Of a stretch of DNA of 64,000 bases, positions 19,240 to 28,964 are shown one piece after another. The stretch spans positions 186,001-250,000 of the forward strand of contig NZ_JAKWBE010000004.1 in assembly GCF_022513565.1 (NCBI RefSeq). Reading direction: 5' to 3'. How positions within the stretch are numbered: position 1 is the first letter of the stretch; every line of letters begins with the position of its first letter. This DNA is from Streptomyces gilvus (GTDB lineage Bacteria > Actinomycetota > Actinomycetes > Streptomycetales > Streptomycetaceae). The translations under genes were made by a program, and so were the position numbers. The notes beneath the pieces are model-generated. The model searched no databases. It saw only the letters and a program-made list of their open reading frames with translations, and was not told the origin of the DNA.

Positions 19240-20129
19240 ATGCCGACCCTCACCGCCATCGACGGGACCGAGCTCGCCTACCACCTGCGGGGCGAGGGCG
19301 CCCCGCTCGTCGTCCTGCCCGGCGGCCCGATGCAGGCCTCCGCGTACCTGGGTGACCTGGGCGGTCTCTCCGCGCGCCGCCGTCTGGTCCTGCTCGACCT
19401 GCGCGGCACGGGCGACTCCGCCACGCCCGCCGATCCGGGCTCGTACCGCTGCGACCGGCTCGTGGCCGACGTGGAGGCCCTGCGCGCGCATCTGGGACTC
19501 GACCGGATGGACGTCCTCGCCCACTCGGCGGGCGGCAGCCTCGCGATGCTGTACGCGGCCCGGTACCCGGAGCGGGTCGCGCGGCTGGTGCTGGTGACCG
19601 CCGTCCCGTGGGCGCTGAGCAGGTCGGCGACCGCCGAACAGCGGCTGGCGGCGGCGCGGCTGAGGCGCGGCGAGCCGTGGTTCCCGGAGGCGTTCGCGGC
19701 CCTCGATCGGTGGCTGGCGGGGCAGTCCGACTACGACCCCGCCTGCGCGCCCTTCTTCTACGGCCGCTGGGACGACACGGCCCGCCGGCACATCCGGGCG
19801 GCGACGAGCAGTACAACGACGAGGCCTCCGAGGTGTACGGCTCCGACGGCGCCTACGACCCGCCCGCCACCCGTGCCGCACTCGCCCGCGTCACCGCCCC
19901 GGTCCTCGTCCTCGCCGGAGAACTCGACGGCGGCCCCCGCCCCGAACTGGCCCGCGCCGCCGCCGACGCGTTCCCCGACGCCGACTTCAGCGTCCAGCCG
20001 GGCGCGGGGCACTACCCGTGGTTGGACGACCCCGAATGGTTCGCCGACCGGGTCGTGCGTTTCCTGGACGGGCGGGGAGCGCCCATGCCGCCGTCCGCCG
20101 AGCCGGAGGCGGACTCCCTGACTCGGTGA
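19240..20129 (+). pseudogene. Alpha/beta hydrolase with a one-base frameshift
   Basis: ATG 19240 opens MPTLTAIDGTELAYHLRGEG with the oxyanion region VVLPGGPMQASAYL, the strand VLLDLRGTGDS and the nucleophile elbow VLAHSAGGSLAM. The frame runs well to about 19800, then continues as nonsense, while the remaining third of the domain resumes in the -1 frame (DEQYNDEASEVYGS), including the acid (VLVLAGELDGG) and the catalytic His (QPGAGHYPWLDD). One base is missing near 19796-19802 (CGGGCGGCGACG) relative to an intact gene. Both halves are otherwise undamaged, so this is either a very recent mutation or a sequencing error in a GC-rich run. With one base restored the product is about 296 residues, a normal size for a proline-iminopeptidase-like hydrolase. 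Confidence 0.85.
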
Positions 20130-20183
20130 CGTCGGTGGCGCTCCGCTGCGGCAGGTCCTCGCAGACGATGCCGTCGTGGTGCG

Positions 20184-22409
20184 TCACCCGCCGTTCGGGC
20201 CGTATGCCGTCATGAAGCGGTCGCGGAACTTGTCCATGGTCCACTCGGGGGCGTTGGGCGCGGGCTTGAGGCCGTCCGTCCAGCCCCAGTTCGCGACGCG
20301 GTCGAGCACCTTGGGGTCGCGGGCGACGATGGTGACCGGGACGTCCCTGTTGGCGGTGCCCCGGGTGACCGTCGGGACGGGCTGGTGGTCGCCGAGGAAG
20401 ACGAGGACCGTGTTGTCGTCGCCGTAGCGCTGCATCCACTCGGTCAGGCTGTCCAGGGAGTACTGGATCGCCTTCCGGTACTCGGTCCGCACGCGCGACG
20501 CGCTCTTCCAGACCTCCGTGGGGTTCGTGCCCTCCTTCTTGATCTTGTAGAAGATCTTGCCGTCCCCGAGGTCCTTCCAGTCGATCATGTGGGCGATGGG
20601 CGACCAGGGGTTGTGGCTGGAGGCCAGGATGATCTCCGCCATGATCGGGTCGCGGTTCTTCTTGCCGTGCTCCAGCTTCTGGAACGCCTCCAGGCTGAAC
20701 TGGTCCGGCACCGGCGTCCAGCTGAAGTACGGCCCCTGGTAGCCGAGGTGCGTGGAGTCGTAGATGTGGTCGAGGCCGAAGTACTTGCCCTCCGGCCAGG
20801 ACTTGCGCACACCCGGCACGATGCCCACCGTGCGCCAGGCGCCGGTCTTCTGGAAGTAGCGGGTCAGGGTCGCGCGGTCGCTGGTGGTCAGCGTCCGGTA
20901 CCGCTCCTGGTTCTTGATCCACAGCCCGGACAGGAACGTCGAGTGCGCGAGCCAGCTGCCGGCGCCCGTGACCGGCGACCGCAGCCAGCCGCTGCGGGAG
21001 GCGAAGCCGGCGGCCTTGAGCCTGGCGTCGCCCTGCTTGAGGGTCGCGTCGATCTCCGGTGCCATCGCCGGATCGTCGATGGCAACCCGCCCGTAGCTCT
21101 CGATGAAGGTGAACATCACGTCCTTGCCCCGCAGCCCGGTCAGCAGCTGGTCGGACGGCGTGTTGGCGTACTTGTCGACATGGAGCTGCTTCTCGAAGAC
21201 CTTGGCGTCTCCCAGTCCCGTCCGGACCCACTGCACACGGTTGGTGAGGAACTGGGCGTAGCCCTTGGTGGCGAAGGGGACACTGCCGAACTCCACGCTC
21301 AAGGTGAAACAGGTGATCCACACGGTGCCGAGGACGAGCGTGGTGCCGACGGCCCTGGAGCGGTGCCGGCCCATCGTTTCCGACAGCCGCAGCACCGCGA
21401 GCGCGCTCAGCACGAGCACGGCGATGAACAGGACGATCACGCCGATGATCGCGAGCACCTCGCCGGAGCGGCCGAAGGAGTCCTTCACCCAGTCCGCGCC
21501 GTCGCTGAGCAGGGTCCAGTCGAAGACCAGGTCGAAGGGCCGGGCGAGGGTCTGGTAGAAGCCCATGTCGATGAACTTCAGCACGGTGGTCAGACCGAGG
21601 AACGCGCCCGCTACGACGGCCCCGACGCGCCGTGCCTTCGCGGGCAGGGCGAGCAGCACGATCGCGAGGAGGATCGGCTCGACGGGGAGGCGGAGGACCG
21701 ACTGGAGGGTGATCCGGTCGAGCCTGTCCGGCACGAGATCCGCGACGACCACGAACACCCCGGCCAACACGGTCGTGCCCACCCGCACGACAGCCGCGGC
21801 CCGGGGGAACCGCCGCCGCCACCCGAACCAGCCGGGACGGGTGCCGGGAGAGGAGGCGGCGACGTCCGGGGCGGGGGCGTCCGTCGTCTCGGTGCCAGGT
21901 TCGTCGTCGGCCGCGGTGGCGACTTGATCCGGAGCCACGGAGACGGGTCCGTCGCCGGGTTCGGCGTGGGGTTCATCGGCGGTCACGGCGGCCGATGCGG
22001 CGGTCGTCCCGGTGGCGAGGTCATCGGCCGTCGCGACGTCCGGCTCGGCGGGTGTGGCGCCGGTGGACTTCTCGGCTGTGCGGGCGGCGGCGGGTTCGTC
22101 GCCGGCGGAACTCGCCTGCGGGACGTCGGCCTCGCGGGACGGCGTCTTTACGTGCTCTGCCTCTCCGGCAATATCCGCCGCCGTGGAATCCGACCCCGGT
22201 TCGACGTCCTCGGCCTCCGCCTCATCGTCTGCTGTCGGCGTGGGTGCTTCGTCCGTCGTGTCGGGCACCCGCTCGTCCCTCGGCCGTAGGTCGGCTACGG
22301 CGCCCGGTTCCGGGTCGGTCGCCGTCGGGGCGGTCGAGGCCTCCTCCGCCGGGTCCGGTGCCGTGGGATCGGCAGTCGGCAGTTGGCGAGGGGGCGTGAG
22401 GTGCGACAC
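20184..22409 (-). CDS. LTA-synthase-like / sulfatase-fold membrane phosphotransferase
   Basis: 741 residues from GTG 22409 (AAGGACC upstream). About 200 N-terminal residues are an acidic Ala/Thr/Glu/Pro-rich, presumably disordered cytoplasmic extension. Next come about five transmembrane helices (VRVGTTVLAGVFVVVADLVP; ILLAIVLLALPAKARRVGAV; IIGVIVLFIAVLVLSALAVL and others), then an extracytoplasmic alkaline-phosphatase/sulfatase-fold domain. MFTFIESYGR provides the nucleophile region and VLVFLGDHQPVPTV the DH metal motif. This organisation matches LtaS-type enzymes, which transfer phosphoglycerol from phosphatidylglycerol; Streptomyces wall glycopolymer or lipid head-group modification is plausible. 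The gene order offers no further hint. Confidence 0.85.
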   Translation of the reverse strand: MSHLTPPRQLPTADPTAPDPAEEASTAPTATDPEPGAVADLRPRDERVPDTTDEAPTPTADDEAEAEDVEPGSDSTAADIAGEAEHVKTPSREADVPQASSAGDEPAAARTAEKSTGATPAEPDVATADDLATGTTAASAAVTADEPHAEPGDGPVSVAPDQVATAADDEPGTETTDAPAPDVAASSPGTRPGWFGWRRRFPRAAAVVRVGTTVLAGVFVVVADLVPDRLDRITLQSVLRLPVEPILLAIVLLALPAKARRVGAVVAGAFLGLTTVLKFIDMGFYQTLARPFDLVFDWTLLSDGADWVKDSFGRSGEVLAIIGVIVLFIAVLVLSALAVLRLSETMGRHRSRAVGTTLVLGTVWITCFTLSVEFGSVPFATKGYAQFLTNRVQWVRTGLGDAKVFEKQLHVDKYANTPSDQLLTGLRGKDVMFTFIESYGRVAIDDPAMAPEIDATLKQGDARLKAAGFASRSGWLRSPVTGAGSWLAHSTFLSGLWIKNQERYRTLTTSDRATLTRYFQKTGAWRTVGIVPGVRKSWPEGKYFGLDHIYDSTHLGYQGPYFSWTPVPDQFSLEAFQKLEHGKKNRDPIMAEIILASSHNPWSPIAHMIDWKDLGDGKIFYKIKKEGTNPTEVWKSASRVRTEYRKAIQYSLDSLTEWMQRYGDDNTVLVFLGDHQPVPTVTRGTANRDVPVTIVARDPKVLDRVANWGWTDGLKPAPNAPEWTMDKFRDRFMTAYGPNGG

Positions 22410-22663
22410 CCGAGGGTCCTTCCATGCGGAGCGCGGTGATGACACGGCGGACCGGACCTGCAGACCAGGGCCACCAACCTCGCGTACGGCCCCACGTAAC
22501 CCCGCGTTCAAACGCCCGGGTCAACCGCGCGCAAAGACTACGCCCGCCCCCGAAGACCTCGCCGCCCTGCCCCCGCGTCCTCCCCGCGATCCGGCCACCG
22601 CGCGCCGCCCGCTCCCGCACCTTCCCATCCACCCCTCACCGCGCGCTGCGCTGCCCCCGCCCC

Positions 22664-24274
22664 CTACCGATCCGCCGCCACGGCAACCTCCTTGGCCCAC
22701 CGGTAGTCCGCCTTGCCGCTCGGTGAGCGGCGTATCGTCTCCGTGATCACCAGCTGGCGGGGGATCTTGTAGCCGGCGAGGTGGGTGCGGCAGTGGGACT
22801 GGATGTCCTCCAGGGACGGCCGCGAGGCGCCCTCGCGCAGCTGGACCACCGCCGCCACATGGTTGCCCCACTGCGGGTCCGGCACACCGGCCACCAGCGC
22901 GTCGTACACGTCCGGGTGGGACTTAAGCGCCTGTTCGACCTCCTCCGGGTACACCTTCTCGCCCCCGGTGTTGATGCACTGCGAGCCACGGCCCAGGACG
23001 GTGACCACGCCCTCCTCGTCCACCGTGGCCATGTCGCCGAGCAGCACCCAGCGCCGGCCGTCCTTCTCGAAGAAGGTCTCGGCGGTCTTCCGGGGGTCGT
23101 TGTAGTAGCCGAGCGGCACATGGCCGCACTGGGCGACCCGGCCCACCTCACCCACCGCGACCGCCTCGTGCGTGGCCGGATCGACGACCTGCGTACGGGC
23201 GTTGACACGGATGCGGAAGCTCTGCCCGGCCCCGGAGTCCGCCGTCGCCGTGCCGTTGAAGCCGGACTCGGAGGAGCCGTAGTTGTTGAGCAGCATGGCG
23301 CCCGGCAGCAGCTCCTGGAACTGCCTCCGTACCGTCTCCGACATGACCGCGCCGGACGAGGAGACGCTGAACACCGAGGAGCAGTCCGTGCCCTTCATCG
23401 GCCCCTTCAGCGCGTCGATCAGCGGCCGCAGCATCGCGTCGCCGACCAGGGACATGCTGGTGACCTTCTCCTTCTCGACGGTCCGCAGCACCTCCTCGGG
23501 CACGAACTTGCGGTGGATCACGACCCGTTGGCCGAAGTTGAAGCCGATGAAGGAGGTGAGCGTGGAGGTGCCGTGCATCAGCGGGGGAGTGGGGAAGAAC
23601 GTGATCCCGCTGCCCCCGGCGGCCACCCGCTCCGCCAGCTCCTCCGGCTTCTTCACCGGTTCACCGGTCGGCGCGCCCCCGCCCAGTCCCGAGAAGAACA
23701 GGTCCTCCTGACGCCACATCACCCCCTTGGGCATGCCGGTCGTGCCGCCCGTGTAGATGATGAACTGGTCGTCCCCCGACCGCGCCGGAAAACCGCGCTC
23801 GGCCGAACTCCCCGCCTCCGCCTCGGAGAAGGACAGCACGGAGGCCGTGTCGGGCGCGTCCCCGACCCGGACGAGATGCCGCAGCTTCGGGCACTGCGGC
23901 AGCGCGGCCGCCACCCGGTCGCCGAACTCCGCGTCGAAGACGAGGGCGACGAGGTCGGCGTCCCGGTAGAGGTACACCAATTCCTCTTCGACATAGCGGT
24001 AGTTGACGTTGACCGGCACGACCCGGGCCTTGAGGCAGCCCAGCACCGTCTGCAGGTACTCGACCCCGTTGTAGAGGTGCAGGCCCAGATGCTCGCCCGG
24101 CCGGATCCCCGCGTCGATCAGATGGTGGCCGATCCTGTTCGCCGCCGCGTCCAGCTCCGCGTACGTCAGCCGGCGCTCCGCGCCCGTGCCGGGGTGGTCG
24201 ATGTACACCAGGGCCTCGCGGTCCGGCACCGCGTCGACGACCGACTCGAACAGGTCCGCAAGGTTGTACTCCAC
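22664..24274 (-). CDS. Acyl-CoA synthetase, FadD19/FadD17-like
   Basis: 536 residues from GTG 24274, chosen because GGAGGAG lies 6 bases upstream. Motifs: P-loop IIYTGGTTGMPKGVMWR, LLNNYGSSESGFNG, LGRGSQCINTGGEKVYPEEV and the C-terminal lysine in RRSPSGKADYRWAKE. The TGGTTG P-loop variant and the SGKxDYRWAKE end are distinctive of mycobacterial FadD19/FadD17, which activate sterol side-chain carboxylates. It diverges from an enoyl-CoA hydratase with 186 bp between the starts, the same arrangement as fadD19/echA19 in M. tuberculosis. A 17-bp palindrome lies in the shared promoter region. Steroid or other branched-acid substrates are an inference. Confidence 0.9.
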   Translation of the reverse strand: MEYNLADLFESVVDAVPDREALVYIDHPGTGAERRLTYAELDAAANRIGHHLIDAGIRPGEHLGLHLYNGVEYLQTVLGCLKARVVPVNVNYRYVEEELVYLYRDADLVALVFDAEFGDRVAAALPQCPKLRHLVRVGDAPDTASVLSFSEAEAGSSAERGFPARSGDDQFIIYTGGTTGMPKGVMWRQEDLFFSGLGGGAPTGEPVKKPEELAERVAAGGSGITFFPTPPLMHGTSTLTSFIGFNFGQRVVIHRKFVPEEVLRTVEKEKVTSMSLVGDAMLRPLIDALKGPMKGTDCSSVFSVSSSGAVMSETVRRQFQELLPGAMLLNNYGSSESGFNGTATADSGAGQSFRIRVNARTQVVDPATHEAVAVGEVGRVAQCGHVPLGYYNDPRKTAETFFEKDGRRWVLLGDMATVDEEGVVTVLGRGSQCINTGGEKVYPEEVEQALKSHPDVYDALVAGVPDPQWGNHVAAVVQLREGASRPSLEDIQSHCRTHLAGYKIPRQLVITETIRRSPSGKADYRWAKEVAVAADR

Positions 24275-24379
24275 CGCTCCTCCTGACCCCGGCAGCCATG
24301 ACGGAGAAAGGCGCATCCGTCGGTTCGCCGGTCATCAGAGCAAAGGGCGCGGCAACTGTGAAGGGTTCGCGCGAAGAAA

Positions 24380-24396
24380 TCTGACTGACTGTCAGA
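24380..24396. promoter_or_regulatory. 17-bp perfect inverted repeat, candidate operator of the divergent acyl-CoA genes
   Basis: TCTGACTGACTGTCAGA: arms TCTGAC and GTCAGA with a TGACT centre, flanked by AAA on both sides. It lies between the divergent ligase (start 24274) and hydratase (start 24461) and matches the form of the palindrome at 11209-11225. Likely bound by a TetR-family acyl-CoA-responsive repressor. Confidence 0.65.
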
Positions 24397-24423
24397 AAAC
24401 CCTTGAAGTGCCTCCCCGGCTAC

Positions 24424-24437
24424 TGCAACCTGTTCTC
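24424..24437. promoter_or_regulatory. Partial KstR-like box
   Basis: TGCAACCTGTTCTC contains the AACnnGTT core and leading T of the mycobacterial KstR consensus (TnnAACnnGTTnnA) but lacks the final A. It sits just before the ribosome-binding site of the hydratase. It is suggestive only because of the gene content next to it. Confidence 0.3.
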
Positions 24438-24460
24438 GTTCCAGGAGAGGGGAGTTGGCC

Positions 24461-25261
24461 ATGGGTGGGACGGAACACCTCACCGTGCGGCGCGAAGGCG
24501 CCACACTGGTGCTCACGCTCAACAGGCCCGAAGCCAAGAACGCGCTCTCGCTGCCGATGCTGGTCGGGCTGTACGACGGCTGGGTGGAGGGCGACGAGGA
24601 CGAGGCGGTGCGCTCGATCGTGCTCACCGGCGCCGGCGGCTCGTTCTGCGCCGGCATGGACCTCAAGGCCCTCGCGGGCCGGGGCCAGGACGGCGAGCAC
24701 TACCGGGACCGCCTCAAGGCCGACCCGGACCTGCACTGGAAGGCACTGCTGCGCCATCACCGCCCCCGCAAACCGGTGATCGCCGCCGTCGAGGGGTACT
24801 GCGTGGCGGGCGGCACCGAGATCCTCCAGGGCACCGACATCCGGGTCGCGGGCGAGTCGGCGACCTTCGGGCTCTACGAGGTCAAACGCGGCCTGTTCCC
24901 GATCGGCGGGTCCACCGTCCGGCTGCAGCGGCAGATCCCGCGCACCCACGCCCTGGAGATGCTGCTCACCGGCCGCCCCTACACCGCCCGCGAGGCCGCC
25001 GACATCGGGCTGATCGGCCATGTCGTACCGGACGGCACCGCGCTCGGCAGAGCGCTGGAGATCGCCGAACAGGTCAACGCCTGCGGGCCGTTGGCGGTCG
25101 AGGCGATCAAGGCCTCCGTCTACGAGACGGCCGAGATGACGGAGACCGACGGCCTGGCCTCCGAACTCAAGCGCGGCTGGCCGATCTTCGACACGGCCGA
25201 CGCCAAGGAAGGCGCCCGCGCCTTCGCGGAGAAGCGGCAGCCCGTCTACAAACGCGCCTGA
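24461..25261 (+). CDS. Enoyl-CoA hydratase / crotonase family (EchA19-like)
   Basis: 266 residues from ATG 24461; the long purine-rich site GGAGAGGGGAG ends 6 bases before it, ruling against the TTG at 24455. Crotonase features: NRPEAKNALS, oxyanion-hole segment LTGAGGSFCAGMDLKAL, and VEGYCVAGGTEILQ with the first catalytic Glu; FGLYEVKRGLFP supplies the second Glu. With both glutamates present, hydratase activity is likely. It starts a rightward operon with the OB-fold protein and two thiolase-like proteins, so a beta-oxidation-like or retro-aldol shortening of an acyl-CoA is the probable pathway. Confidence 0.92.
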   Translation: MGGTEHLTVRREGATLVLTLNRPEAKNALSLPMLVGLYDGWVEGDEDEAVRSIVLTGAGGSFCAGMDLKALAGRGQDGEHYRDRLKADPDLHWKALLRHHRPRKPVIAAVEGYCVAGGTEILQGTDIRVAGESATFGLYEVKRGLFPIGGSTVRLQRQIPRTHALEMLLTGRPYTAREAADIGLIGHVVPDGTALGRALEIAEQVNACGPLAVEAIKASVYETAEMTETDGLASELKRGWPIFDTADAKEGARAFAEKRQPVYKRA

Positions 25262-25283
25262 CCCCCACCGAAGGAGACCGGGC

Positions 25284-26225
25284 ATGCCCGAAGTCCTCAA
25301 AGCCCCCCTCGCCGTCGAGTTCCCCTTCACCCGCTCCCTCGGCCCGGTGCAGAGCGCCTTCCTGACCGGTCTGCGGGAGCGTGTCGTGCTGGGGGTGAGG
25401 ACGAAGGGCGGCCGCACCCTCGTCCCGCCCGTCGAGTACGACCCGGTCACCGCCGAGGAGATCCGCGATCTCGTCGAGGTCGCCCCCACCGGCACCGTCA
25501 CCACCTGGGCCTGGAACCACGAACCCCGTCGCGGCCAGCCCCTCGACACGCCCTTCGCCTGGGTCCTGGTCCGCCTCGACGGCGCCGACACCGCTCTCCT
25601 GCACGCCCTCGACGCCCCCGGCCCCGACGCCGTGCACACGGGGATGCGGGTCCGCGTCCGCTGGGCCGAGGAGCGCTCCGGTGCCATCACCGACATCGCC
25701 TGCTTCGAGCCGTACGAGGGCGAGCCGGATCAACCGACCGGCCACAGCGGCGAGTTCGCGGACGCGATCAGCGGCATCGTCGCCTTCGCCCGCCTCGACT
25801 ACACCTACTCCCCGGGGCGCGCGCAGTCCGAGTACATCCACGCTCTCTCCGAGCGGCGCACGGTCGGTGAGCGCTGCCCCTCCTGCCGCAAGGTGTACGT
25901 GCCGCCGAGGGGCGCCTGCCCCACCTGCGGCGTCGCCACCGCCGAGCACGTCGAGGTGGGTCCCCGCGGCACGGTCACCACGTTCTGCATCGTCAACATC
26001 AAGGCCAAGAACCTCGCCATCGAAGTGCCCTACGTCTACGCCCACATCGCCCTCGACGGCGCCGACCTCGCCCTGCACGGCCGTATCGGCGGCATCCCCT
26101 ACGACCAGGTGCGCATGGGACTGCGCGTCGAGGCGGTGTGGACGGAGGGCGCCCGCTACCCCGACCACTACCGGCCCACCGGCGAGCCCGACGCGGAGTA
26201 CGACACCTACAAGGAGCTGCTGTGA
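25284..26225 (+). CDS. Duplicated OB-fold (DUF35) protein with one zinc ribbon, Rv3521-like
   Basis: 313 residues. Two DUF35/OB-fold modules are in tandem. The C-terminal one has an intact rubredoxin-like zinc ribbon (CPSCRKVYVPPRGACPTC) followed by the OB barrel (GPRGTVTTFCIVNI). The N-terminal one keeps the same skeleton (GGRTLVPPVEYD, APTGTVTTWAWNH) but has lost all four cysteines. DUF35 proteins bind thiolase-like or MaoC-like partners and form their acyl-CoA entry surface, as for ChsH2/Ltp2 in cholesterol degradation. The neighbouring thiolase-like genes are the obvious partners. The length and order match Rv3521-ltp4-ltp3 of M. tuberculosis. Confidence 0.87.
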   Translation: MPEVLKAPLAVEFPFTRSLGPVQSAFLTGLRERVVLGVRTKGGRTLVPPVEYDPVTAEEIRDLVEVAPTGTVTTWAWNHEPRRGQPLDTPFAWVLVRLDGADTALLHALDAPGPDAVHTGMRVRVRWAEERSGAITDIACFEPYEGEPDQPTGHSGEFADAISGIVAFARLDYTYSPGRAQSEYIHALSERRTVGERCPSCRKVYVPPRGACPTCGVATAEHVEVGPRGTVTTFCIVNIKAKNLAIEVPYVYAHIALDGADLALHGRIGGIPYDQVRMGLRVEAVWTEGARYPDHYRPTGEPDAEYDTYKELL

Positions 26226-27267
26226 CCCGGGACATCGCGGTCGTCGCCTTCGCCCAGACCGACCACCGGCGCACCACCGACGAGCTCTCCGAGGTGGAGA
26301 TGCTCATGCCCGTGCTGCACGAGGTCCTGGACGCGACCGGCCTGAAGACCGCCGACATCGGCTTCACCTGCTCCGGCTCCAGCGACTACCTCGCCGGCCG
26401 CGCCTTCTCCTTCACCCTCGCCCTAGACGGGGTCGGCGCCTGGCCGCCGATCTCCGAGTCGCACGTCGAGATGGACGGCGCCTGGGCGCTGTACGAGGCG
26501 TGGACCAAGCTGCTGACGGGCGACGCCGACACCGCGCTCGTCTACTCGTACGGCAAGTCCTCGCCCGGCTCCGTCCGTGACGTCCTGACCCGGCAGCTGG
26601 ACCCGTACTACGTGGCCCCCCTGTGGCCGGACTCGGTCGCCCTGGCCGCCCTGCAGGCGCGGGCCCTCATCGACGCGGGCGACACCGACGAGCCGGCCCT
26701 CGCGGCCGTCGCCTCCCGCAGCCGACAGGAAGCCGCCGCCAACTCCCACGCGCAGCTGCGGGGTTCGGTGCCCCAGGGGGACTATCTCGTACGGCCCCTG
26801 CGCACCGGCGACTGCCCGCCGATCGGCGACGGCGCCGCCGCCGTCGTCCTCGCGGCGGGGGAGCGGGCCCGGGAACTGTGCGAGCGGCCCGCGTGGATCC
26901 GGGGCATCGACCACCGCATCGAGGCGCACAGCCTGGGCGTGCGCGACCTGACCGACTCGCCGTCCGCGCGGCTGGCCGCCGAGAAGGCGGGCGCCTTCGA
27001 ACGGCCCGTCGACACAGCCGAGTTGCACGCCCCGTTCACCTCGCAGGAGGTCGTGCTGCGCAAGGCGCTGCGGCTCGACGACAGCGTGCGCGTCAACCCG
27101 TCCGGGGGCGCCCTCGCGGCCAACCCGATGATGGCCGCCGGACTGATCCGCATCGGTGAGGCCGCTGCCGGCATCCACCGGGGCGAGTCCGACCGGGCGC
27201 TGGCCCACGCCACTTCCGGCCCCTGTCTGCAACAGAACCTGGTCGCCGTACTCGAAGGGGATCCGCG

Positions 27268-27271
<4 letters not shown>
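26222..27271 (+). CDS. Thiolase-superfamily protein (Ltp4-like lipid-transfer/aldolase type)
   Basis: 349 residues from GTG 26222 in a GTGA overlap with the OB-fold gene. The thiolase fold is clear from DIAVVAFAQTDHRRTTDEL, DTALVYSYGKSSPGSVRDVL, the PIGDGAAAVVLA segment and the C-terminal VNPSGGALAANPMMAAGLIR. It lacks the nucleophilic cysteine context of biosynthetic or degradative thiolases, as do the SCP2-like Ltp proteins, several of which are retro-aldolases acting on sterol side chains. It is shorter than the usual 390 residues and probably works as a complex with the OB-fold protein and the next gene product. Substrate unproven. Confidence 0.87.
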
Positions 27272-28434
<1,163 letters not shown>

Positions 28435-28528
28435 AAGGTTCCCCAAAGGTCCTCCTCATGTGGCCTGTCGGCGGTCGGACCCGATCGCTAGGCTGACCGC
28501 GGACGACGAAATCGGGAGGAGCACGGAC

Positions 28529-28771
28529 GTGGCCGAGAGCACCATCCAGCAGCACCCGTTCGCGGGCTGGGACAAGCCGGAGCTGGACCTCAGCAACGCC
28601 GACTGGCACTCGAGCAGCCGTGGCCTGGGGGATGTCCAGATCGCCTTTGTCGAGGGATTCATCGCGATGCGCAACAGCGGCCGCCCGGAGAGCCCTTCCC
28701 TGATCTTCACCCCGGCGGAGTGGGGTGCGTTCGTGTCGGGGGCGAGGGAGGGCGAGTTCGACCTCACCTGA
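28529..28771 (+). CDS. DUF397 domain protein (orphan)
   Basis: 80 residues from GTG 28529 with GGGAGGA 8 bases upstream. DUF397 signatures are present: NADWHSSSRGLGDVQIAFVE, then a variable middle and LIFTPAEWGAFVSGAREGEF. In streptomycetes DUF397 proteins normally sit beside an XRE-family HTH protein and act with it in developmental regulation (the BldB/WhiJ type of pair). Here no XRE gene is adjacent, so its partner must be elsewhere or lost. Confidence 0.85.
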   Translation: MAESTIQQHPFAGWDKPELDLSNADWHSSSRGLGDVQIAFVEGFIAMRNSGRPESPSLIFTPAEWGAFVSGAREGEFDLT

Positions 28772-28964
28772 ACCGCGGAGACCCGGACCGCCGAGACGGA
28801 CCCGAACCGCGGAAGCCCGAACCTCTGGAGATGGGCCCGGGTGAACCGTCGGAGGTGCGTTTCGCCGGTTTTTCCGGACACGCGACCGTGAGCACGTCCC
28901 CGGGACCGCCGCCTGCGCGAGGCTGGCCCCGGGGGGGCGGTCGTACTCCGGAGGTGAGGAACCC

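Noticed and set aside
20385..22289. 634-codon plus-strand frame opposite the LTA-synthase-like gene
   Set aside because: Antisense shadow; the minus-strand protein has helices and catalytic motifs.
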